A stretch of DNA of 29,775 nucleotides, taken from positions 1 through 29,775 of the IMG/VR virus record IMGVR_UViG_3300036573_000003. The stretch is one strand, 5' to 3'. Position numbers and translations under genes: made by a program. The stretch is from a virus. Positions 7,742 to 12,895 of the stretch are shown in pieces; positions within the stretch are counted from its first letter, which is position 1; each line of letters begins with the position of its first letter. The notes under the pieces are model-generated. The model saw only the letters and a program-made list of their open reading frames with translations, made no database searches and was not told where the DNA came from.

Positions 7742-8014
7742 ATGAGTAAACTATACAACATGAACCAACACAATTATGCTTGCAAACAAAACTTCCGTGT
7801 AGAATGGTCTTATGGACATGAATCTAGTCCACATACTGTAGCTTATGTACAAGGTTTTCAAAGTGTTCTTCATGAAATTGAATGTTTTCCACATTCTTTA
7901 AATATGGGAGAATTATTCCGTGTATTCATTGATAACAAAGCTAAGAAACACTATATCATGATGATTGATGATAATGGTAATCTTGTATTAACTATTAAAA
8001 TATCTGAGGAATAA
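7742..8014 (+). CDS. Hypothetical protein, first gene of second early run
   Basis: A 90-residue protein of unknown function, first gene after the promoter at 7680. It is histidine-rich (YGHESSPHTV, HEIECFPH) but without a spaced metal motif. The C-terminal half looks like a small beta domain (LFRVFIDNKAKKHYIMMIDDNGNLVLTI, read as strand-turn-strand). No signal peptide or membrane helix. Ribosome site AGAGGA, 8 bases from the ATG. The gene ends 3 bases before the next ATG, so the two are likely cotranscribed and coupled. Confidence 0.75.
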   Translation: MSKLYNMNQHNYACKQNFRVEWSYGHESSPHTVAYVQGFQSVLHEIECFPHSLNMGELFRVFIDNKAKKHYIMMIDDNGNLVLTIKISEE

Positions 8015-8017
8015 ATT

Positions 8018-8200
8018 ATGAGCAAATCAATTTATTACAAACGTACACATGATTACCCAAATGGTTGGTGGACTAAAGGTAAACTTTACAAAATAACATA
8101 CCGTTGTGGTAAAGCTCGTCTTACAGATGATGAGGGTTCATACATGTTCATTGAAGAGTGTAATCTTACTTACCTAAGACAAAATTTTCAAAAAGTTTAA
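8018..8200 (+). CDS. Small beta-rich protein, SH3-like in appearance
   Basis: A 60-residue basic protein. The pattern YYKRTHDYPNGWWTKGKLYKI followed by RLTDDEGSYMFI resembles short single-domain phage proteins with an SH3-like beta barrel, in which a W-T-K-G-K-x-Y strand is followed by an acidic D-D-E-G turn. This is a look-alike judgement, not a proven match. The ATG follows GAGGAATAAATT. The gene ends just before the promoter at 8209. Function unknown. Confidence 0.7.
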   Translation: MSKSIYYKRTHDYPNGWWTKGKLYKITYRCGKARLTDDEGSYMFIEECNLTYLRQNFQKV

Positions 8201-8208
8201 AAACCCCA

Positions 8209-8236
8209 TTGACAACCACAAAATTCTTGCTAGAAT
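8209..8236 (+). promoter_or_regulatory. Extended -10 sigma70 promoter
   Basis: TTGACA (8209-8214), a 16-base spacer ending in TGC, and TAGAAT (8231-8236; 5 of 6). The TG one base before the -10 box makes it an extended -10 promoter, so it should be strong. A 10-base palindrome ATGTATACAT (8235-8244) covers the end of the -10 box and the expected start point and could be a repressor site. It drives the gene at 8268 and the overlapping genes that follow. Confidence 0.75.
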
Positions 8237-8267
8237 GTATACATATTGAAATGAAGGGGAAATAATT

Positions 8268-8699
8268 ATGAATATTGTAGAGTCTTGTAAACGTACTCTT
8301 GGTTCATCAGGAGAGTCAAATTTAACGATTAACAAATTCCCACATCTTACTATTGTAAGTGGTATTAGCGGAGGAGGTAAGAATACTCTACTTGCCGGAA
8401 TCGCTTTACATACCAACAAGGGAGATAATCATGTAATTTGTACAGAATGTTGGGCAAATGATTGTGGTGTGTTACAGAAGGTGGCAAAGTATCATTCACA
8501 GGTAATTGGTGGGTATATCGAGGGTATTATTGAAATTATTAATGAATCTCCTGTGGAAAACATTTTCATTGAACAGTATCAAAATTGTGGCAATGTTAAT
8601 CAACCTACCAAGGACATGAAACTATTATCTGATCTTGCTAAACTGCTGAACAAAAACATTACAATTTGTGTTCATAGACCACGCCAATCAGGAGAATAA
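8268..8699 (+). CDS. Orphan mini RecA-like ATPase-fold protein
   Basis: A 143-residue protein that reads as a minimal RecA/DnaB-type core. The strand PHLTIVSG leads into GISGGGKNT (32-40), a P-loop in which the residue after Lys38 is Asn rather than Ser/Thr. VICTE (56-60) matches the strand carrying the catalytic glutamate of gp4/DnaB helicases, and NIFIEQYQN (98-106) sits at Walker B with Glu102 in place of the usual Asp. KLLSDLAKLLNKNITICVHRPRQ (read in two parts around residues 118-140) matches the helix and sensor strand, like ILHTRKP in the phage helicase. No zinc, Toprim or linker domain is present. ATPase activity is uncertain because of the altered P-loop. It may modulate the helicase or a host RecA-like protein. 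Ribosome site AAGGGGA; strong promoter immediately upstream. Confidence 0.75.
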   Translation: MNIVESCKRTLGSSGESNLTINKFPHLTIVSGISGGGKNTLLAGIALHTNKGDNHVICTECWANDCGVLQKVAKYHSQVIGGYIEGIIEIINESPVENIFIEQYQNCGNVNQPTKDMKLLSDLAKLLNKNITICVHRPRQSGE

Positions 8700-8701
8700 T
8701 C

Positions 8702-9049
8702 GTGAAAATTAAACAATCCCTCTTGAAGCATGGCTTCAAACTACACCCTGTTATAAAAGGTTCAGAATCTTTGTACAAAAATGCTGATGAGTTTGCACAA
8801 CTCAAAGTGTGGGATGAACTTGGCGAAAAGGCACTATACTTTGTAAATTGTTATCTTTATTCGTTTAAAGACGCTTACAAATGTCCTGATTCTTTGAAGG
8901 AAGATTTGCAAGCTAGTTTTGAAGTACAATTCTCTTTTGGAGAGGATGAATTTTTCAACGTTGGTTATTCTACACAGAACGTTGAAGAAGCTTTACAATT
9001 CTTCAAAAAGATGTATACTGTTATGAATTGCACAGCTTACGACGATTGA
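8702..9049 (+). CDS. Hypothetical protein
   Basis: A 115-residue protein starting with GTG at 8702, two bases after the preceding stop, with AGGAG 7 bases upstream. Predicted mixed alpha/beta and soluble: a basic N-terminal helix, a central aromatic strand region (KALYFVNCYLYSF), and a C-terminal half with FEVQFSFGEDEFFNVGY followed by an amphipathic helix. No recognised family. Its position in a five-gene string behind the ATPase-like gene suggests coexpression. Confidence 0.75.
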   Translation: MKIKQSLLKHGFKLHPVIKGSESLYKNADEFAQLKVWDELGEKALYFVNCYLYSFKDAYKCPDSLKEDLQASFEVQFSFGEDEFFNVGYSTQNVEEALQFFKKMYTVMNCTAYDD

Positions 9050-9057
9050 GGAATAAA

Positions 9058-9291
9058 ATGCAAACAATTGTTTACACAAACTCACCACTGAGTGAAATTG
9101 AATATCTTGTAAGAATGATCAATTCTCACGAATTATGTAAGGTTGAGATACACTCAGTGTTGTGTAAAGATTCAGCCATGTTTGCATTAAAGTGTAAAAG
9201 ATATACCAATATTTGCAAAAGTGTCTTGCAATCATGTTTACCTTTTGCTAAAGTAATAATTGTTGAAGAAGAGGAGGTATTTGCAAAATGA
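9058..9291 (+). CDS. Hypothetical small protein
   Basis: A 77-residue protein. The frame opens at 9028, but ATG 9058 is chosen because TGAGGAATAAA precedes it and the earlier start lies deep in the previous gene. Beta-alpha-beta character (MQTIVYTNS; EIEYLVRMI; KVEIHSVLC; KVIIVEEEE) with four scattered cysteines. It overlaps the next gene by 4 bases (ATGA). Function unknown. Confidence 0.72.
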   Translation: MQTIVYTNSPLSEIEYLVRMINSHELCKVEIHSVLCKDSAMFALKCKRYTNICKSVLQSCLPFAKVIIVEEEEVFAK

Positions 9292-9530
9292 AAAGTATAA
9301 CATGGGATGAGTTTCTTGAAGAGTTTTCGTCTATAAAGAAATCTAATAATTCGTATCGTCTAGGCCAAGCTTTCATTAATAAGTTTATCAAAGATGAATC
9401 AGATAAAGTTTTAGAGGGTTTGTGGGAGAAAGACTGGTTTGATGCAGTAGTACAAATTACTGAGATTATTGATGAATACCAGTGGGACTATAATAATTTG
9501 ATTGTTGTAAATGAAGGAGAAAGAAAATGA
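9288..9530 (+). CDS. Hypothetical protein
   Basis: An 80-residue mostly helical, acidic protein rich in tryptophan and aromatics (ITWDEFLEEF, WEKDWFDAVV, YQWDYNNL). No cofactor or DNA-binding motif stands out. It is joined by ATGA overlaps to both neighbours, so the three genes 9058-9892 are translated as a coupled set. Function unknown; the acidic aromatic-rich character would suit a protein-binding inhibitor, but that is speculation. Confidence 0.74.
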   Translation: MKSITWDEFLEEFSSIKKSNNSYRLGQAFINKFIKDESDKVLEGLWEKDWFDAVVQITEIIDEYQWDYNNLIVVNEGERK

Positions 9531-9892
9531 ATAAGAAACTTGCTAAGATTTCTAAAGCATCATTAGAAATTAAAGAACGTGGTATCCTAAACTTTTGGAT
9601 TTATGTTGATTATGAAGAAGGGTGTTCACAAGAGGTTGGTGGTATTGTACTTGATACTTATGATAAAACTAAAGAGTGTCGTGTTGGTACAGCTTACGGT
9701 TGTGAAGTTATCCGACAACTACTACTAGCTTTAGATGTAAATGATTTCAGTGAAATGAAAGGTAAACATGTTTGGGTTCTAGGTGAAGGTGAATACCTTA
9801 ATTTTAAACCTAAAGGTATCCAACCACTGTACGTTGACAATAAATCTAAAAATAAACCCGTTATTTTTGATGATATCTTGAAAGAGTTTTAA
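9527..9892 (+). CDS. Conserved-looking phage hypothetical protein
   Basis: A 121-residue protein with the pattern of a small beta-barrel-like phage protein: FWIYVDYEEG, a glycine strand (EVGGIVLDTY), an RVGTAYGCEVIRQLL helix, a region SEMKGKHVWV and a final GIQPLY strand. I recall this general layout (strand, helix with a V-IRQLL core, 'K-G-K-x-V-x-V', 'G-I') from uncharacterised replication-region proteins of several phages, but cannot name a family. The start overlaps the previous stop by 4 bases with GGAGAAAG as ribosome site. Function unknown. Confidence 0.76.
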   Translation: MNKKLAKISKASLEIKERGILNFWIYVDYEEGCSQEVGGIVLDTYDKTKECRVGTAYGCEVIRQLLLALDVNDFSEMKGKHVWVLGEGEYLNFKPKGIQPLYVDNKSKNKPVIFDDILKEF

Positions 9893-9906
9893 AAGAGGAA
9901 AATTTA

Positions 9907-10110
9907 ATGAAGAGTAACCAGAAATTCTCGCCTAAATATTGGGTTGTACACGACGTTAGTACAGATGATGTATTCATTGACACAGCTTCTAAATCTTTGG
10001 CTGAGGCTGAACATAAGTACATAACAAAATATCTTCGTCCAGATAGAAGTTTGGATTATTATGATAACGATAACCTAAAATGTATTTTAATTAAAATTAA
10101 AGAGGTTTAG
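9907..10110 (+). CDS. Hypothetical small protein
   Basis: A 67-residue protein with an N-terminal strand pair (YWVVHDVSTDDVFIDT) and a helix SLAEAEHKYITKYL, then an acidic Asp/Asn turn and a C-terminal strand (CILIKIKEV). A compact strand-helix-strand fold is likely. Ribosome site AGAGGAAAATTT. It ends 3 bases before the broken gene at 10114. Function unknown. Confidence 0.7.
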   Translation: MKSNQKFSPKYWVVHDVSTDDVFIDTASKSLAEAEHKYITKYLRPDRSLDYYDNDNLKCILIKIKEV

Positions 10111-10113
10111 TAT

Positions 10114-10300
10114 ATGAAATTTACTGAAAAAGAAATAACTTCTTGGTACATATGTTATTATCTACCTGAGTATAAGAACCAAGATAGTCATCAATGTTTT
10201 GCGGATGCCCTCAATATAGAGCAGTGGGGCTAAAGAATTATGCTACAAGATAGCTTATACACTATCTAAGAGTGACTTAATAAACATCTATAAAAAGTAA
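10114..10300 (+). pseudogene. Small gene split by a one-base frameshift in a G run
   Basis: ATG 10114, behind AGAGG, opens a 39-codon frame ending at 10233. The next frame continues without a break to TAA 10298-10300 with coherent protein character (AKELCYKIAYTLSKSDL, then IYKK). The switch point is GGGG at 10226-10229: reading it as GGG gives one continuous protein of about 62 residues (EQWAKELCYK at the join). A base inserted in the homopolymer, either real decay or a sequencing error, is the simplest explanation. The small 39-residue product could still be made. Function unknown. Confidence 0.5.
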
Positions 10301-10308
10301 TTTCTATG

Positions 10309-10337
10309 TTGACACAATAAAGTTTTCAATATAAAAT
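10309..10337 (+). promoter_or_regulatory. Sigma70-type promoter for the SSB gene
   Basis: A perfect -35 TTGACA (10309-10314), a 17-base spacer and -10 TAAAAT (10332-10337; 5 of 6). Transcription would begin at about 10344, giving a leader of roughly 117 bases before the SSB ATG. The leader contains a small stem AGGTA/TACCT (around 10400-10415) and a G6 run but no clear riboswitch. This accounts for the gene-free stretch 10301-10460. Confidence 0.75.
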
Positions 10338-10460
10338 AAATAATTCCGTAGAACTTTTCTTTCACAGAGATGTGATTTTTGGGGGGAAGAAACACCTCTA
10401 AGGTAGCTGGATACCTATTGAAACCAGTACAATAATCAATTAAATAGGAGTAACACTTAT

Positions 10461-11552
10461 ATGGCTTTTAAACCATCAATACCCGTAACAGAAAGTAATG
10501 ATACACAAAAACAAACAGCAAGTGTAGATTATGATGCTCAACGTGCTCATGTTATTGAACAAGCTGGCACACAAAACAAACATCGTGTAATCACAGGTTA
10601 TATCGGTGCATATTATTCGTTAGGTAAACAAAAACAAAAACCTTATCAAGCTATCTACGATGAAAAAGCTAAAGATTTTGATAAAATGAAAGCTAATGTT
10701 GAAGCAGGTAAGGCAACTGTAGAGCTAGGTAATATTAACATTGAAGGTACTTGGCATAATGATGTGCAAGTATACAGTGCCCCCCGTCCACCACGAGAGG
10801 CTATTGCACTAGGTGTTTATTTCCCACAAATTATAGTTGACCGTGATAAGTTTGTAGAGGGTAGTGAATCTAATCCACGCCCACTTATGATGGTAATGGG
10901 AGGTGAAACGTTTGTACCGCGTCTTGATGAATCTGGTAAGAATGAGAAAGTTATTCAATATCCTACCTTTATTCAAGAGAACACAAACAATCCTTCAGGT
11001 ACGTGGGGTTTAGGTCAAACAACAACTTTACATAAAATGGGTTTGGCACTAGATTTACTTAATGAACATAATCTTATGAAAGTAGACAAACTTGGAGATA
11101 TGTTAGGTAAACCATTACAATTTAAGATGCGTATTTGGGATAAACCAACTAAGAATGGTGGAACTTGGTTTACAGAAGAAATTAAATTTGTATCAGAAGT
11201 TCCAGAAGGACTTACTCCACCAGTGTTTGATGAATCTTATATTCATGGTATCAACTTTAATGAACCTAATGATATTGAAACTGTAAAGCATTTACGTACT
11301 GAAATTGTTAATACAATTAAACGTGCTGTTAATTTTGAAGGTAGTATTATTCAGAAAGAGTTGAAAGAGGTTGGTCGTCTTGGTGGAAACACACCTTCAA
11401 ACGCATCAGAAAGCTCACAGAAAAGTAGTGATGAACATGAACAATCACCATCTGTAGATAGTAAAGCTTCTCAGAATGCGATTGAGAAGCAGGAAAGTGT
11501 AACAACGTATAATGAGCCTCCAATGGATTTCTCAGACGAAATCCCATTCTGA
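10461..11552 (+). CDS. Phage single-stranded DNA-binding protein
   Basis: A 363-residue protein that coats single-stranded DNA at the phage fork and in recombination. The decisive feature is the C-terminus PPMDFSDEIPF, which mirrors the bacterial SSB tip (DFDDDIPF) that recruits replication and repair proteins. It is preceded by a Ser/Gln/Glu-rich disordered linker (about 305-350), also typical of SSB. The first 290 residues form the body: a polar start, then beta-rich stretches (RVITGYIGAYYSLG, LGVYFPQIIV, FKMRIWDKP) compatible with an enlarged OB-fold domain. It is about twice the size of E. coli SSB (178). ATG with AGGAG 10 bases upstream; own promoter and own terminator, consistent with high expression as a single unit. 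Confidence 0.85.
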   Translation: MAFKPSIPVTESNDTQKQTASVDYDAQRAHVIEQAGTQNKHRVITGYIGAYYSLGKQKQKPYQAIYDEKAKDFDKMKANVEAGKATVELGNINIEGTWHNDVQVYSAPRPPREAIALGVYFPQIIVDRDKFVEGSESNPRPLMMVMGGETFVPRLDESGKNEKVIQYPTFIQENTNNPSGTWGLGQTTTLHKMGLALDLLNEHNLMKVDKLGDMLGKPLQFKMRIWDKPTKNGGTWFTEEIKFVSEVPEGLTPPVFDESYIHGINFNEPNDIETVKHLRTEIVNTIKRAVNFEGSIIQKELKEVGRLGGNTPSNASESSQKSSDEHEQSPSVDSKASQNAIEKQESVTTYNEPPMDFSDEIPF

Positions 11553-11596
11553 TCAAACCCTAGTTTTATATCTATTTATATGTATATAAAATATAC

Positions 11597-11620
11597 AAAA
11601 CCCCTCTAGTGAGGGGTTTT
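11597..11620 (+). terminator. Terminator of the SSB unit, also carries a ribosome site
   Basis: AAAACCCCTC, loop TAGT, GAGGGGTTTT: a perfect 10-base-pair symmetrical stem with flanking A and T runs, 44 bases after the SSB stop. It can terminate on either strand. Its right arm (GAGGGG) is the nearest purine-rich ribosome site to the start of the following endonuclease-like gene. Confidence 0.85.
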
Positions 11621-11623
11621 AAG

Positions 11624-12244
11624 GTGAGTTGTGTGATAAAGAATAAAAATAAGAAAGTTTTTAATATCGGTATTAACGATGCAGATTACGATACATCCAG
11701 ATCTGAAAAAGTTGGTATGGTGTGGAAGCAAGTTTGGAGATGTCCATACTTTGAGAGGTGGTATAGTATCTTGCGAAGGTGTTACTCTGAAAAATATCAA
11801 AACAAACAACCAACTTATAAAGATTGTAGTGTCTGTGAGGAGTGGTTAACATTTAGTAATTTCAAAGCTTGGATGGAACAACAGGATTGGGAAGGTAAAC
11901 ATTTAGATAAGGATTTATTAGTGGAAGGCAACAAGGTTTATTCACCAGAAACTTGTGTATTTATAGACAGAGTGGTGAATACTTTTATGACTGAAAGAAG
12001 TAACCATCGAGGTAACTACCCTATAGGTGTAACATTATTTAATGGTAAATTTGTTGCCCAATGTAGTAACCCACTGACAGGGAAAAGAGGTTATATAGGA
12101 ATTTATACGTCTGTAGATACTGCACATAAAGCGTACTGTATTAAGAAATTTGAGTATGCTAAAATCCTTGCTGGTATACAAAAAGATACACGTGTAGCAA
12201 CAGCACTAGTTGATAGATATAAAGTCAATGACAATAAACAATGA
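11624..12244 (+). CDS. HNH/AP2-type homing endonuclease-like protein
   Basis: About 206 residues. There is no ATG near the start; in-frame GTG codons at 11624 and 11633 are the candidates (a third at 11609 lies inside the terminator). Core motifs match the gene at 4262: ILRRCYSEKYQ, P-T-Y-KDCSVCEEW, F-S-N-F-KAWM, LDKDLLVEGNKVYSPETC. The DKD again replaces the canonical HNH Asp-His. An AP2-like C-terminal repeat (PIGVTLFNGKF to GIYTSVDTAHKAY) should give DNA specificity. It lacks the extra N-terminal domain of its relative and begins instead with FNIGINDADY, a start typical of this free-standing phage family. It sits directly behind the SSB terminator and its last 17 bases overlap the start of a broken gene. 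Probably a mobile passenger inserted after the SSB gene. Confidence 0.82.
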   Translation: MSCVIKNKNKKVFNIGINDADYDTSRSEKVGMVWKQVWRCPYFERWYSILRRCYSEKYQNKQPTYKDCSVCEEWLTFSNFKAWMEQQDWEGKHLDKDLLVEGNKVYSPETCVFIDRVVNTFMTERSNHRGNYPIGVTLFNGKFVAQCSNPLTGKRGYIGIYTSVDTAHKAYCIKKFEYAKILAGIQKDTRVATALVDRYKVNDNKQ

Positions 12245-12488
12245 CCTTTTATTAATACCTTATGAGTTTTTCAAGAACATGCAAAGTATATCTGTGAGTT
12301 GTAGGAAATCAAAATGGTTTGATTTTGAAGTCACTGAATCTGAATTGAAAGAGTTCTTTGACTCTATTTAATATCATTGGTCTTATGAAGAAGAACATTG
12401 GTTGGATGTTATATAGTTGTGTATAAGATGTTATGCTGATGAACATAATAGACTACGAGAAGAAGGTAGAGATCCAGATAAAGATTAA
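12228..12488 (+). pseudogene. Small gene interrupted by two in-frame stops
   Basis: ATG 12228 lies inside the end of the endonuclease-like gene and opens an 86-codon frame that reads as one protein except for TAA at 12369-12371 and TAG at 12414-12416. Segments: NNDLLLIPYEFFKNM, WFDFEVTESELKEFFDSI, then YHWSYEEEHWLDVI, then LCIRCYADEHNRLREEGR and PDKD before TAA 12486. Each internal stop is one G-to-T change from Glu (GAA, GAG), and Glu would fit both places. TAA and TAG are ordinary stops elsewhere in the window, so code reassignment is unlikely; decay is the simplest reading. The 47-residue first part may still be translated. Confidence 0.6.
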
Positions 12489-12565
12489 TGTCCCACTTTT
12501 GTTCCAATAGGTTTGATGTACAACAATAACCTTTTGCATGTAATGTGATAATGTGGAATATGAAG

Positions 12566-12602
12566 AAACCCACCTGAAAAGATGGGTTTTGTTTTTTTTT
12601 TT
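12566..12602 (+). terminator. Rho-independent terminator of the plus-strand genes
   Basis: A stem of AAACCCA-C-CT and AG-A-TGGGTTT closes on a GAAA tetraloop with one C/A mismatch. It is followed by TTTTG and a run of twelve T. This is the final stop for plus-strand transcription of the replication side. Confidence 0.88.
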
Positions 12603-12760
12603 GCTAAAAGTAGATGGGTATATTCACTTGAACCAAAACTACCTAAATCTTTAAAATCTACGTTCATCGCTTATACCTTATGTTTTGTGGGTACTTATAA
12701 TATATAGTATCTCTTGTGCTTTGTCTTTTCTGGATGTTTGTGTATAAGTTTATGCGCATA

Positions 12761-12787
12761 AAAATACCCTCGTGTTGAGGGTATTTT
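12761..12787. terminator. Bidirectional terminator between the converging units
   Basis: AAAATACCCTC, loop GTGTT, GAGGGTATTTT: a perfect 11-base-pair stem with A/T flanks on both sides. It lies just beyond the minus-strand late genes and after the plus-strand terminator, so it mainly ends the late minus-strand transcript. Confidence 0.88.
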
Positions 12788-12802
12788 ATTAGGTTTATGT
12801 TG

Positions 12803-12895
12803 TTAAGTGAAATTTGTTGTAATTAGTCGTTTACGTAACCCCCCTTCGACCCGGATAATTTCGTTAATAATTTCGTTAATAATTTCGGTCTTCAT
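12803..12895 (-). pseudogene. Truncated, frameshifted 5' end of a GH108-type endolysin gene
   Basis: ATG at 12895 overlaps the esterase stop by 4 bases (ATGA). The open frame is 30 codons. It begins MKTEIINEIINEIIRVEGG, which matches the start of glycoside hydrolase family 108 lysozymes (M-K-x-E-x-I-N-x-I-I-x-x-E-GGYVNDP). After the glycines the frame changes. Removing one G from the G6 run (plus-strand C at 12839-12844) restores G-G-Y-V-N-D, followed at once by TAA (12825-12823). So only about the first 20 residues of the enzyme survive, and they carry a 12-base internal duplication. The catalytic Glu of this family is normally the E of the E-G-G motif and remains, but the domain is gone. 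The break falls where GC-rich sequence gives way to AT-rich sequence. Confidence 0.68.
12855..12887 (-). repeat. 12-base tandem repeat, 2.75 copies, in the endolysin stub
   Basis: On the plus strand ATAATTTCGTTA occurs twice in tandem (12855-12866, 12867-12878), followed by ATAATTTCG (12879-12887). On the coding strand it repeats the codons for E-I-I-N, in frame. It probably arose by slippage within the degenerating gene. Confidence 0.85.

Larger units (their letters stand above)
12489..12802 (+). other. Intergenic region between converging gene sets
   Basis: No convincing gene. It holds the two terminators (12566-12602 and 12761-12787) and an AT-rich stretch. A minus-strand open frame (12667-12485) starts with plausible-looking codons but runs through the poly-A complement of the terminator, so it is not annotated. 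No promoter or repeat is clear between 12603 and 12760. Confidence 0.6.

Noticed and set aside
12228-12488. Genetic code reassignment (TAA/TAG read as Glu or Gln)
   Set aside because: Both codons end clear full-length genes throughout the window, including conserved structural and replication genes.
12485-12667. Minus-strand open frame of 60 codons starting MNVDFKDLGSFGSSEY
   Set aside because: The first codons look gene-like, but the frame runs through the T-run and stem of the plus-strand terminator (giving a lysine run) and lies beyond the late terminator. No good ribosome site.
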